Shown here: piece by piece, positions 1 to 8,500 of the stretch
How positions within the stretch are numbered: the first letter of the stretch is position 1
Layout of the letters: each line of letters begins with the position of its first letter
From: Hyphomicrobiales bacterium
Lineage (GTDB): Bacteria > Pseudomonadota > Alphaproteobacteria > Rhizobiales > Beijerinckiaceae
Assembly: GCA_015655535.1 (NCBI GenBank)
Contig: JAATEW010000102.1
Location: 1-17,935, forward strand
Direction of reading: 5' to 3'
Length of the DNA: 17,935 bases
Notes under the pieces: generated by a model
Databases searched by the model: none
What the model was told of the DNA's origin: nothing
What the model saw: the letters and a program-made list of their open reading frames with translations, nothing else
Program-made: the position numbers and the translations under genes

Positions 1-3000
1 CACATCGAAAATGCCGCCAGACGACACAAACGCACCCGTCGCAACGCCGCCGGACAGAACATTCAAAATGCCCCCCGACGACACGACAACCCCATTGCTC
101 GTCTGACCGCCCGACACCGTCAGCGTCTCACCGCCACTGACGCTGGGAACGCTGTATGTCAGCAGCACATCTCCATTGGTGTCCGCGCCCAGGTTGAAGG
201 ACGATGCCTGATAGGCGCCCGCCATTTTGAACATGGCCAGAACCGCGTTGCTTGCGTCCTCAATGGCGAAGGTCTCAACCCCGCTATACACATATTGCAA
301 GACGATTTGATCGCCGGCCGCCGAGGTCACAGCGGAGAAATCAAGCGAATCCCCCGCCCCGAAACCCGAGATCACACCACTAAAAGGTTGCGAGGTAGCC
401 AATTCACCGGCACCTGCGAATATCACATTCGGATTTGAATACAGGCCAGATTCGATAGAAATCGTACCGCCGCTTGTGATCGTGACAGAGCCGTTAATCT
501 GAGCGCTGCTCCCGAGAAAAACCAGCGAACCGCCGGCCACCGTCGCCGAGGCGAACTGGCCGTAGAGGTCCACAACGCCGCCGCTCAAAATGGTCGTGCC
601 GGCCTCATAGCCGCCGGCCGAAATCAACAGCGTCACGCCGCTGCTGACGGTATAGCCGCTCAGGTAGGAGGCATAGCCGCCCGCATAGGAATTCCCGACT
701 GCCAATGTCCCGCCGGCATTCACGGTAAACCCGCTTATGAGGGCGCCGCCCAAAAGTTCCAACGTGCCGCCGCTCAAGACGGTCGTGTTGCTCGCCGTGC
801 CGCTTGAGCCCACCTCAAGGATGGCCCCGTTCGAAACAACGGAGCCGGAGGCCGTGTAGCCGGAGCCGATTTCGAGGGTGCCGCCGACGAGGAGCGTAGC
901 GGAAACATTCGTTGCCCCAGCCATGAGTTCAAGCGTACCGCCGCTTGAGACGGTCGTGCCGCTTGCCGTACCGCCCGAGGAGACGATCTCCGTCCCGCTG
1001 TTCAGCACGACAATACCCGTGCTCGTCTGGCCGGAGGTGACCGACAGACTGTAGCCGGAGCCGACTTCCTCGACGCCACCGTCATTGATCACCGTCGTGC
1101 CGCTCAGCACGGCGCCACCTAAGAGCTCCAGCGTGCCGCCGCTCAAGACGGTCGTGCCACTCGCAACGCCACCGGACAGGAGTTCCAACGTCACGCCATT
1201 CGACACGGTGAAACCGGATTCCACATAGCCGGAGCCGATCTCGAGCGTGCCGCCGGAAGACACGACGGTGCCACTCTCATGGGCTCCAGACAGGAGCTCA
1301 AGGGTGGTGTTGCTGGAGACCGTATAACCCGAGACCGAATAGCCCGAACCGAGCGCCAGGGTGCCGCCGCTCGCAATCGTGTATGACGGAGCTGTCGCGC
1401 CGCTCAAAAGTTCGAGCACGCCGCCGTTCGAGACGACCGTGCCGCTCGCAACGCCACCGGTCAACACTTCGTGGATCGCGCCACTCGTTGCGACGAAATT
1501 AGACTCCGTGTAGCCGGAGCCGATGAGGAGTGTGCCGCCACTCAGGACGGTGGGCGCCACATCGGTTGCACCGGACAAAAGTTCGAGCGTGCCGCCGCTC
1601 GAGACGACCGTGCTGCTCGCCGTCCCGCCCGCGGAGACGATTTCGAGACCGCGGTTCAGTATGACGACACCCGTGCTCGTCTGGCCGGAGGTCACGGACA
1701 TCGTATAGGCGGAGCCTATCTCCAAAAGGCTGCCTGCATTCAGGGTGATGCCGCTCACCGTCGTGGCCCCGAGCAGTTCCAGCACGCCGCCGCTCATGAT
1801 GGTTGCGCCGATCACGGTGCCGGCATTTACAATCTCGATGCCGCCGCTCGAGACGATCGCCCCGCTTTGGATGCCGCCGCCCGACATCAGGCCGCCGCTC
1901 GAGACGATCGTTCCGATCGCCGTGCCGCTGAACTGTACGTACTCGGTGGCACCCGCGAAGACGGTCGTGCTGACCACCATGGCGCCAGCCTGAATTTGTT
2001 CACTGCCGCCGTAGAGCATCGTATTGCTCGTGACAGCACCAGGCGCCGCCAATTGGTCCTGACCACCGGAGAAATTCAGGCCGATCGTCACGCCACCGGA
2101 TATGAAGAGCGTGCCGGTTTTGACGGTCATGCCGCTGACGATGCCGCCATTGATATCTTCTGTACCGGCATAGACGATCGTCCCGATAGCCAAGCCGCCA
2201 GCGGCAATGGCGCCGGTGCCGCCGGCAATGATCGTGCCGATAGCCGTACCGCCGGAAGCGACCGATTCGTTACCGCCCGTCGAGACCGTCGTGTTGCTCA
2301 GCACTCCGCCAATGCCGATCACGGTTGAGCCGGAGCTGACTGTTGTGTTGACCGCCGTACCGCCGGAAACCCTGAATACGCCCTTGGCGACAACCGTGTT
2401 GCTCGCCGTACCGCCGGAATACAAATAGAAATTGGGATAGTTCGAGGTCGCCGATATGAGCGTGTCGACCGCCAAGCCACCGGAGGATACATTAATAGTA
2501 CCGCCGGCCGTGAGGATGCTGCCGCTCACCGTGCCGCCGGCGTACACAGTCTCGACGCCGCCCGGTCCCGCGACATAGGCACTGCCGGCGCTCGCCACCA
2601 CCGTGCCACTTGCGACACCGCCCGAGTATACGGATTGGACGCCGCCGCTCGATACAGTTGTGCCGACCGCCAAACCGCCGGCATAGATTTCTTGCGTGTC
2701 GCCCGAATGCAAGATGAGGCCGCTACTCGTCGCACCGGAACCGATCACATAGTCGCTCAGCGCGGTAAGCAAAGTGCCCGAGGTGCTGCTGTCGGCGGTC
2801 AACGCGAAATGTTCATTCGCATAAACGCCGGCAAGCTGCTGGGTATAGGTCTGACCGCCTTCGCTGATGGTGAGAATGCCCGTCGATGAATCGAAACTCG
2901 CCGAACCGGTGCTGTCATAGGCGAGATAGGAAATGTCGATGCTGCCGCCGGAAGCGAGCTGCGTCAGCGCCGCCGTGCCGCCCGATTGGATATATTGCGT

Positions 3001-5199
3001 GCCGCCGCTCAAGACGAGCGAGCCGCTCGCCGTGCCGCCGCTCAGGACGTCTTCGATGCCGCCGCTTGAGATGACCGCGCCGCTCGCCGTGCCGCCAGAA
3101 GACACAAGTTCTGTACCGCCGCTGGACACCACCGTGCCGGTTGCACTGCCGGCAGCCGACACGATTTCAAAGCCGCCGCTTGAGATCACCGTGCCGGTCG
3201 CGATGCCACCGGACGACACAAATTCAGTGCCGCCGCTGGACACAACCGTACCCGTTGCACTGCCGGCAGCCGACACGATTTCAAAGCCGCCGCTTGAGAT
3301 CACCGTGCTGCTCGCCACGCCGCCGGACGATACGTATTCGAAACCGCCGTTTGAGACGATCGTGCTGACGGTAAGACCGCCGGTGGAGACTTCTTGCGTA
3401 TCGCCTGAATGCAAGACGGCGCCGGTACTCGTCTCGCCGGAACCCACCGCGTAATCCGTGAACGCATAGGCCAGCGTGCCCGAGGCGCCGTCCGACGCAA
3501 GGCGAAAAGATTCGTGCGCATAAGCGCCGGAAAGCTGCTGGGTATAGGTCTGGCCGCCCTCGCTGATGGTGAGAAGGCCCGTCGATGAATCGAAACTCGC
3601 CGCGCCGGTGCTGTCATAGGCGAGATAGGAAATGTCGACGATGCCGTCGGAAGAGACCTGCAGATTCGAGACGGTGCCGCCAGACTGGACATATTCGGTG
3701 CCGCCGCTCAAGACGATCGAGCCGATCACCGTACCGCCGCTGAACACTTTTTCGATGCCGCCCGCCGAGACGACGGTGCCGCTCGCCGCGCCGCCCGAGG
3801 AAAGCACTTGATAGCCGCCTGCCGAGACGACCGTCCCGCTCGCCACGCCGCCCGAGGACACATGTTCGATACCGCCGGAAAGCACGGTGCTGACCGTCGT
3901 GCCGCTGGCGGAAACTTCCTGCGCATCTCCGGAACTGAGTATGACGCCGGTGCTCGTCACGCCGGAACCGACCAGGGAGAACGTGTTGCCGACGATCAGC
4001 GTGCCGCCGCTTCCGTCACTGGTCAGGCGGAAATACTCGTTGGCATACTCGCCGGACAGTTGTTGCGTATAAGTCTGCCCGCCTTCGGTGACGGTCAGAA
4101 TATCGGTTGCCGAATCGAAGCTCGCTGAATCGATGCCCGAATAGGCGAGATAGGAAACGTCGATGCTGCCGCCGGAGCCGAGCTGGGTGATCGTCGCCGA
4201 GCCGCCCGATTGAATGAATTCCGTGCCGCCCTTTAGGAGGTCCGTTCCGCTGACCACGCCTCCGGAAGAAACAAATTGAATGCCGCCGCTCGACACGGTC
4301 GTGCCAAGCGCGTTACCGCCGGAGGAGACAGATTCACGGGCGCCACCTGAAATGACCGTGCCGCTTGCTGTGCCGCCGGCCAATATGGATTGGCTGCCTC
4401 GGAGGATCGTGTTGGACGCCGTGCCGCCTATCAGGACTTCCAGGCCGCCGCTGGAAATGATGGCGCCGCTCGCGATAGCGCTGACATTCACATTCTGCGT
4501 GGCGCCGCTATTGACGGTCGTGCTGATCGCCAAGCCGCCGGAATATATATTTTCGATTCCGTTCCCGGCGTTGATCGTCGTATTGCTGGCAGTGCCGCCG
4601 GACAAAAACTCGGTGCCGCCGCTGAAGACGGTCGTGCTGACGGTTGTGCCTCCGGCATAAACATAGTCCTGTCCGCCGCCGTTCGACGCGGCGGGAAACA
4701 GGCGTAAACCGCTTCCGGTGCCGCCGCTCGATATCACGACGGTACCGCCGGCCGAGACGCTGGTTCCGCTGGCGAGGCCGCCAGCCGACACATATTCGAA
4801 GCCGCCGCTGGCGACGATCGCGCCACTCGTCGTACCGCCTGAGGATACGATGGCAGCGCCGCCGCTAAAGATCGTCGCGCTGATCGACGTGCCGCTGGCG
4901 TTTACGATCTCCGAGCCGCCGCTCACAGCCGTACGGCTCGCGACGCCTCCCGATAAAACCTCGGCGCCGCTGGCAAAGACCGTCGCGCCGCTCGCCGTGC
5001 CGCCCGAAGAGACGATCTCAATGCCGCCGCCAGAGACGGTCGTGGCGCTCGCCGTACCGCCGGAGGAGACGGTTTCGGTACCGCCGCTCAAGATGATTGT
5101 GCTGACCGTTATACCGCCAGAGTAGACTTCCTGCGTATCGCCGGGAAGCAAGATGGTGGCGGTTGCAGGACTTCCGGAACTGACGGGATAATCGGTCAT
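1..5199 (-). CDS. Giant AIDA-type strand-loop-strand repeat adhesin (partial, C-terminus off window)
   Basis: Seen: reading the minus strand from the ATG at 5199, the frame stays open for all 1,733 codons to the left edge, so the gene is 3'-truncated by the window. Almost the whole product is degenerate 19-residue repeats of the form SSGGTExVSSGGTASGTxV, giving a 57-base DNA period. This is the autotransporter passenger strand-loop-strand repeat of the AIDA-I/TibA type, known in that family as the target of O-heptosylation on serines. Three copies of a different module (YLAYDSTG...GQTYTQQLSG) sit near residues 329-405, 504-585 and 740-818. A related GFGAGDSLDF-type module lies near residues 1610-1677, after which the SGG repeats resume. 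The N-terminus (MTDYPVSSGSPATATILLPG) is not a Sec signal peptide. A GGAG ribosome site lies 6 bases before the ATG. Inferred: a secreted, glycosylated adhesin. The export route and any C-terminal translocator are not visible. Confidence 0.88.
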   Translation of the reverse strand, partial: MTDYPVSSGSPATATILLPGDTQEVYSGGITVSTIILSGGTETVSSGGTASATTVSGGGIEIVSSGGTASGATVFASGAEVLSGGVASRTAVSGGSEIVNASGTSISATIFSGGAAIVSSGGTTSGAIVASGGFEYVSAGGLASGTSVSAGGTVVISSGGTGSGLRLFPAASNGGGQDYVYAGGTTVSTTVFSGGTEFLSGGTASNTTINAGNGIENIYSGGLAISTTVNSGATQNVNVSAIASGAIISSGGLEVLIGGTASNTILRGSQSILAGGTASGTVISGGARESVSSGGNALGTTVSSGGIQFVSSGGVVSGTDLLKGGTEFIQSGGSATITQLGSGGSIDVSYLAYSGIDSASFDSATDILTVTEGGQTYTQQLSGEYANEYFRLTSDGSGGTLIVGNTFSLVGSGVTSTGVILSSGDAQEVSASGTTVSTVLSGGIEHVSSGGVASGTVVSAGGYQVLSSGGAASGTVVSAGGIEKVFSGGTVIGSIVLSGGTEYVQSGGTVSNLQVSSDGIVDISYLAYDSTGAASFDSSTGLLTISEGGQTYTQQLSGAYAHESFRLASDGASGTLAYAFTDYAVGSGETSTGAVLHSGDTQEVSTGGLTVSTIVSNGGFEYVSSGGVASSTVISSGGFEIVSAAGSATGTVVSSGGTEFVSSGGIATGTVISSGGFEIVSAAGSATGTVVSSGGTELVSSGGTASGAVISSGGIEDVLSGGTASGSLVLSGGTQYIQSGGTAALTQLASGGSIDISYLAYDSTGSASFDSSTGILTISEGGQTYTQQLAGVYANEHFALTADSSTSGTLLTALSDYVIGSGATSSGLILHSGDTQEIYAGGLAVGTTVSSGGVQSVYSGGVASGTVVASAGSAYVAGPGGVETVYAGGTVSGSILTAGGTINVSSGGLAVDTLISATSNYPNFYLYSGGTASNTVVAKGVFRVSGGTAVNTTVSSGSTVIGIGGVLSNTTVSTGGNESVASGGTAIGTIIAGGTGAIAAGGLAIGTIVYAGTEDINGGIVSGMTVKTGTLFISGGVTIGLNFSGGQDQLAAPGAVTSNTMLYGGSEQIQAGAMVVSTTVFAGATEYVQFSGTAIGTIVSSGGLMSGGGIQSGAIVSSGGIEIVNAGTVIGATIMSGGVLELLGATTVSGITLNAGSLLEIGSAYTMSVTSGQTSTGVVILNRGLEIVSAGGTASSTVVSSGGTLELLSGATDVAPTVLSGGTLLIGSGYTESNFVATSGAIHEVLTGGVASGTVVSNGGVLELLSGATAPSYTIASGGTLALGSGYSVSGYTVSSNTTLELLSGAHESGTVVSSGGTLEIGSGYVESGFTVSNGVTLELLSGGVASGTTVLSGGTLELLGGAVLSGTTVINDGGVEEVGSGYSLSVTSGQTSTGIVVLNSGTEIVSSGGTASGTTVSSGGTLELMAGATNVSATLLVGGTLEIGSGYTASGSVVSNGAILEVGSSGTASNTTVLSGGTLELLGGALISGFTVNAGGTLAVGNSYAGGYASYLSGYTVSSGVTLLISAGGYEAGTTILSGGVVDLYGQFASATVAGGSLVFLGSSAQINGSVTITSGGTISIESGLYSNPNVIFAGAGELATSQPFSGVISGFGAGDSLDFSAVTSAAGDQIVLQYVYSGVETFAIEDASNAVLAMFKMAGAYQASSFNLGADTNGDVLLTYSVPSVSGGETLTVSGGQTSNGVVVSSGGILNVLSGGVATGAFVSSGGIFDV
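2745..4215 (-). repeat. Three-copy internal module (YLAY / GQTYTQQL) in the adhesin
   Basis: Three clearly homologous segments of about 230 bases lie at roughly 2745-2980, 3445-3690 and 3985-4215. Each encodes SxxxIDISYLAYDSTG, then ASFDSSTGILTISEGG, then QTYTQQLSGxYANExF and a GTL ending. Each copy is followed in the protein by a variant of SGDTQEVxxGGxxVST, near residues 421, 597 and 830. The same phrase opens the protein near residue 18. The N-terminal half is therefore built of large composite units, each a SGDTQEV opener plus a variable number of 19-residue repeats plus one YLAY module. The module resembles segments found between SGG repeats in other alphaproteobacterial adhesins. I do not know its function. 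Confidence 0.8.
3140..3308 (-). repeat. Recent 114-bp tandem duplication within the adhesin repeats
   Basis: Positions 3140-3194 and 3254-3308 are identical over 55 bases. The offset of 114 bases equals 38 codons, or two 19-residue repeat units. The surrounding repeats are much more diverged at DNA level, so this pair looks like a recent in-frame duplication caused by slippage or unequal recombination. Confidence 0.85.
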
Positions 5200-5205
5200 A
5201 ATAAA

Positions 5206-5209
5206 CTCC
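5206..5209 (-). promoter_or_regulatory. Ribosome binding site of the repeat adhesin
   Basis: On the minus strand GGAG is followed by six bases (TTTATT) and then the ATG at 5199. This good site fixes the start of the adhesin, which would otherwise be hard to choose because the frame is long and repetitive. Confidence 0.75.
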
Positions 5210-5243
5210 AAAGGCGTCACATCGTGCAATAGACGCCGACGTT

Positions 5244-5260
5244 TAGATTCTTTTAATCTA
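5244..5260. repeat. Perfect inverted repeat, possible operator
   Basis: TAGATT, five bases (CTTTT), AATCTA form a perfect 6+6 dyad about 45 bases upstream of the adhesin start. The position fits a regulator site for the minus-strand gene. No regulator is encoded in the window. Confidence 0.4.
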
Positions 5261-5572
5261 TATAAAAGTTTACATATAACCATGCTTTTGGCAATGGTTG
5301 AGTTCAAGGCAATATATGCAATGACGTGTATTTTTGCCGCAGGCTTACGTAACGTTGTATCACTGAAATGCCCCGCGCTACTCGGTCACCATGACATAAA
5401 AGGCTTCCAGAGCCGCTTTATACGATGTGACAAATTTGCGATATTTGTCAGATATTAAACTTGCATCCGCCCAAGCCGTCCCGATTTGCGTTGACGGAAA
5501 CGGGGCCGTTTCCTTAACGAAACTTTACTGTATATGTAAATGCACAGTACGGAATCGCTCGCCGCGTTTGTC

Positions 5573-5576
5573 GGAG
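5573..5576 (+). promoter_or_regulatory. Candidate ribosome binding site of tpsA
   Basis: GGAG lies nine bases before the ATG at 5586. It is the best-placed site among the possible starts (GTG 5427, ATG 5586, ATG 5595, ATG 5628) and is the reason 5586 was chosen. The 5628 ATG has AAGGA only four bases upstream, so it cannot be excluded. Confidence 0.45.
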
Positions 5577-5585
5577 TCGCCGGCC

Positions 5586-8500
5586 ATGACTGCAATGGTC
5601 CGAAAATACATCGCTTTAAAGGATGCAATGGCCCATCCCGCCGATCCGACCTTCCCGATTGAACCTCTCCGGCCATGCCGTTCCGGCAACCCGCACGCAT
5701 ACAGCAAAGGCTCCGCTGCCGAGCAGGCGCGCTTCGCCACGGCCCTCGCCATGGCGGTTTTGGCGGTCTGGCCGTCACCTTTGCGCGCGGCGCCGACCGG
5801 CGGCAGCGTGGTCGCAGGCCAGGCGACCATTTCGCAGTCGGGCGCAACCACCAACATCAACCAGTCGACCAACAAGGCCATCATCAATTGGCTCGGCTTT
5901 TCGATCGGCGCCAACGAGACCGTCAATTTCAATCAGCCAAACAGCATGTCGGTCACGTTGAACCGCGTCGTCGGCAATGAGAGAAGCGTGATATCGGGCG
6001 CGCTCAACGCCAATGGCCAGGTCTTCATCGTCAACGCCTCGGGCGTCCTCATCACCAAGAACGCCGCCGTCAATGTCGGCGGCCTCACCGTCTCGACGCT
6101 CGGCATTTCCAACCAGGATTTCATGGGCGGCAACTATAAGTTCGAAGGCACCTCCGCCGCCGCCGTCATCAACAAGGGCCATATCCATGCGAGCGACGGC
6201 GGCACTGTCGCTTTGCTCGGCAAGACGGTCGCAAACGACGGGGTGATCGCGGCCAAGCTCGGCACCGTGGTCATGGCGGCGGGCGAGAAGATCAGCCTCA
6301 ATTTCGGCGGCAATTCGATGGTCGACGTGACGATCGACAAGGGCACGATGAATGCGCTGGTCGCCAACAAGCGCCTCATCAAGGCCGACGGCGGCACCGT
6401 CATCATGACGGCCAAGGCAGCGGATTCGGTGCTGTCGGCGCAGGTCAACAATACCGGCATCATCCAGGCCCGCAGCATGACCGCTTTAAAAGGCGGCTCG
6501 AACGGTGCCGGCACGGTGCATGTTGGCACGATCAAGCTGATCGCCTCCGGCGGCACGGTACATGTGGCGGGCAGACTCGACGCCTCGGCGCCGAAGGGCG
6601 GCAAGGGCGGCACGATCGAGACTTCGGGCGACAGAGTCGTCGTCGCCAACAATGCCGTCATTACGACCAAATCCTCGACCGGCCAGAACGGCACCTGGAC
6701 GATCGACCCGACGGATTTCACCATCACCGACGGCACGGCCGCGCAAACGGCGAGCGGGATCGGCGCTGCCACGCTCGATGCCAATCTCGGCAATGGCAAT
6801 GTCATTATCACGACCGTCGCGGCGGGCACGGACGCGGGCAATATCAATGTCAATGCCACGCTGAGCTGGTCGGCCAATACGACACTGACCTTGAACGCCG
6901 CGAACGACATCGACGTCAACGCGGCGATCAATGCGTCGGGCAATAGCGCCGGCCTCGCGCTCAACGCCGGCAACAACATCAACATCAACGCGAATGTCAG
7001 CCTGACGGGCACGAATGCCGGGCTTGTGATGAATTATGGCGGCTATGCCAACACCGGCACGGCCGCGGCCAACACCAACTACACCATCAACATGGCGAAT
7101 AGTGCCTCGGTGACACTGAGCGGCGGCAATGCAACCCTCTCCATCAACGGCCAAGCCTATACGCTCATCCACAGCATGAGCGATCTCGAAGCGATTAGCG
7201 CCGCTGTCATCGACCCTATAACAGGCCAGCAGGCGATCGACCCGAATTCGGACCTGCCCATCTGGGCCGCGGCCGCCGGCCATTACGCGCTCGCCCAGAA
7301 TCTCGACGCCTCCGGCACGACCTACAGCGGTCCGCTGGTGAACGCGCTCAGCGGCACATTGGCCGGCCTCGGTCATACGATCAATAATGTGACCGTCAAC
7401 GCAACGGCGCCCCTTGTACTCGTCGTGAATGGCGTGTCCGTCGTCAGCGATGAGTACAATACGGCGGCCCTGATCGGCGGCGCCAGTAGCGGCAGCATCA
7501 TCCGCGATCTGGGGCTGACAAATGTCAATATGGCGGGCGGCGGCGAGGCTGGCGGCCTGGCCGGATCGAACTCTGGCACCATCAGCAATGTCTCGGTGAC
7601 CGGGACGGTATCGGGTTATGAGGTCGGCGGCCTCGTCTATGGCAACCAAGGCACCATCATCAATTCTTCCACCAATGTCGCCGTGTCCGGCGTCGCTGAC
7701 GTCGGCGGGCTGGTCGGGTTCAACTTTGGCACGGGCATTATCAGCAACTCCTCCGCAAACGGAACGGTGAACGCGATCGGGCGGACACTGTCGGGCGGAG
7801 GCGTCATGGGTAGCGATGAGATCGGTGGGCTGGTCGGTGCCAATGCCGGAAAAATCATCAATTCTCAGGCCAAAGGCGACGTGAACGTGACCGACGGTAC
7901 CAACGTCGGGGGATTGGTCGGCTATAATTTCAACGGCGGCTCGATCACCGGCTCGTCCGCCTCGGGAAAGGTGACGGTCAACGCGACCAATTCAAATGTT
8001 TATTCCGACAATAATGGCATCGGTATCGGCGGGCTGGTCGGCAATAATAATGGCGGCTCGGTCGATAGTTCGACCGCGACCGGCGATGTGGTCGTGAACG
8101 CCGCCAACGGCACCGCCATCTCGAATGTCGGCGGACTGGTCGGATGGAATTCGACCGGGACCGATGGCACCGGCGGCAACATCAGTAATTCCACCGCCAC
8201 CGGAAATGTGACGGGAACCGGCTTTACCAGCAACCTCGGCGGCTTCGTCGGCAACAACATAGGTGGCACCATCAGCAATTCCACGGCTTCCGGAAATGTG
8301 AGCGGTGGTTCCGGCATCGGTGGCTTCGCCGGCAACAATAATGGCTCGATCATTCTTTCCACTGCGACCGGAAGCGCGACGGGCACAAATAACGTCGGCG
8401 GATTCGTTGGAAATAACAGCGGCCTTGCGGCCGGGGATTCAGCCAGCGGGAATGCGAGCGGCGTGGACGGCGTCGGCGGCTTTGCCGGAAACAATAGCGG

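Larger units (their letters stand above)
5200..5585. promoter_or_regulatory. Divergent intergenic control region between adhesin and tpsA
   Basis: This spacer of about 386 bases separates the divergent adhesin (minus) and tpsA (plus) genes and is much more AT-rich than its flanks. It holds a perfect inverted repeat at 5244-5260 and a direct repeat of GATATT at 5440-5445 and 5451-5456, whose 11-base spacing places both copies on the same face of the helix. An open frame in phase with tpsA extends back to a GTG at 5427, but nothing in it looks like protein. I see no promoter hexamers good enough to assign. Its position means it must carry the adhesin promoter and very probably the tpsA operon promoter. 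Confidence 0.6.

Noticed and set aside
1471..2328. 285-codon plus-strand open frame opposite the adhesin repeats
   Set aside because: It is the antisense of SGG-repeat codons, so its apparent repeats (DDRAARR-like) mirror the coding repeats. It has no ribosome site or recognisable fold, and the minus frame explains the region.
2933..3454. Plus-strand repeated Pro/Val/Pro-rich frames (also 4280-4660 and 4718-5125)
   Set aside because: They are shadows of the 57-base repeat of the minus-strand adhesin; PPL/VPP periods come from reverse complements of GGx codons.
1..5199. Regularly spaced repeats as a possible CRISPR array
   Set aside because: The 57-base period is degenerate and continuous, has no constant repeat with unique spacers, and translates as one open frame of AIDA repeats.
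6134..7649. Long minus-strand frames opposite tpsA (6134-7012 and 6486-7649)
   Set aside because: They have no domain signature. The plus frame has clear TPS, DPTDFTI and GLUG features, and high-GC repetitive coding often leaves long antisense frames.
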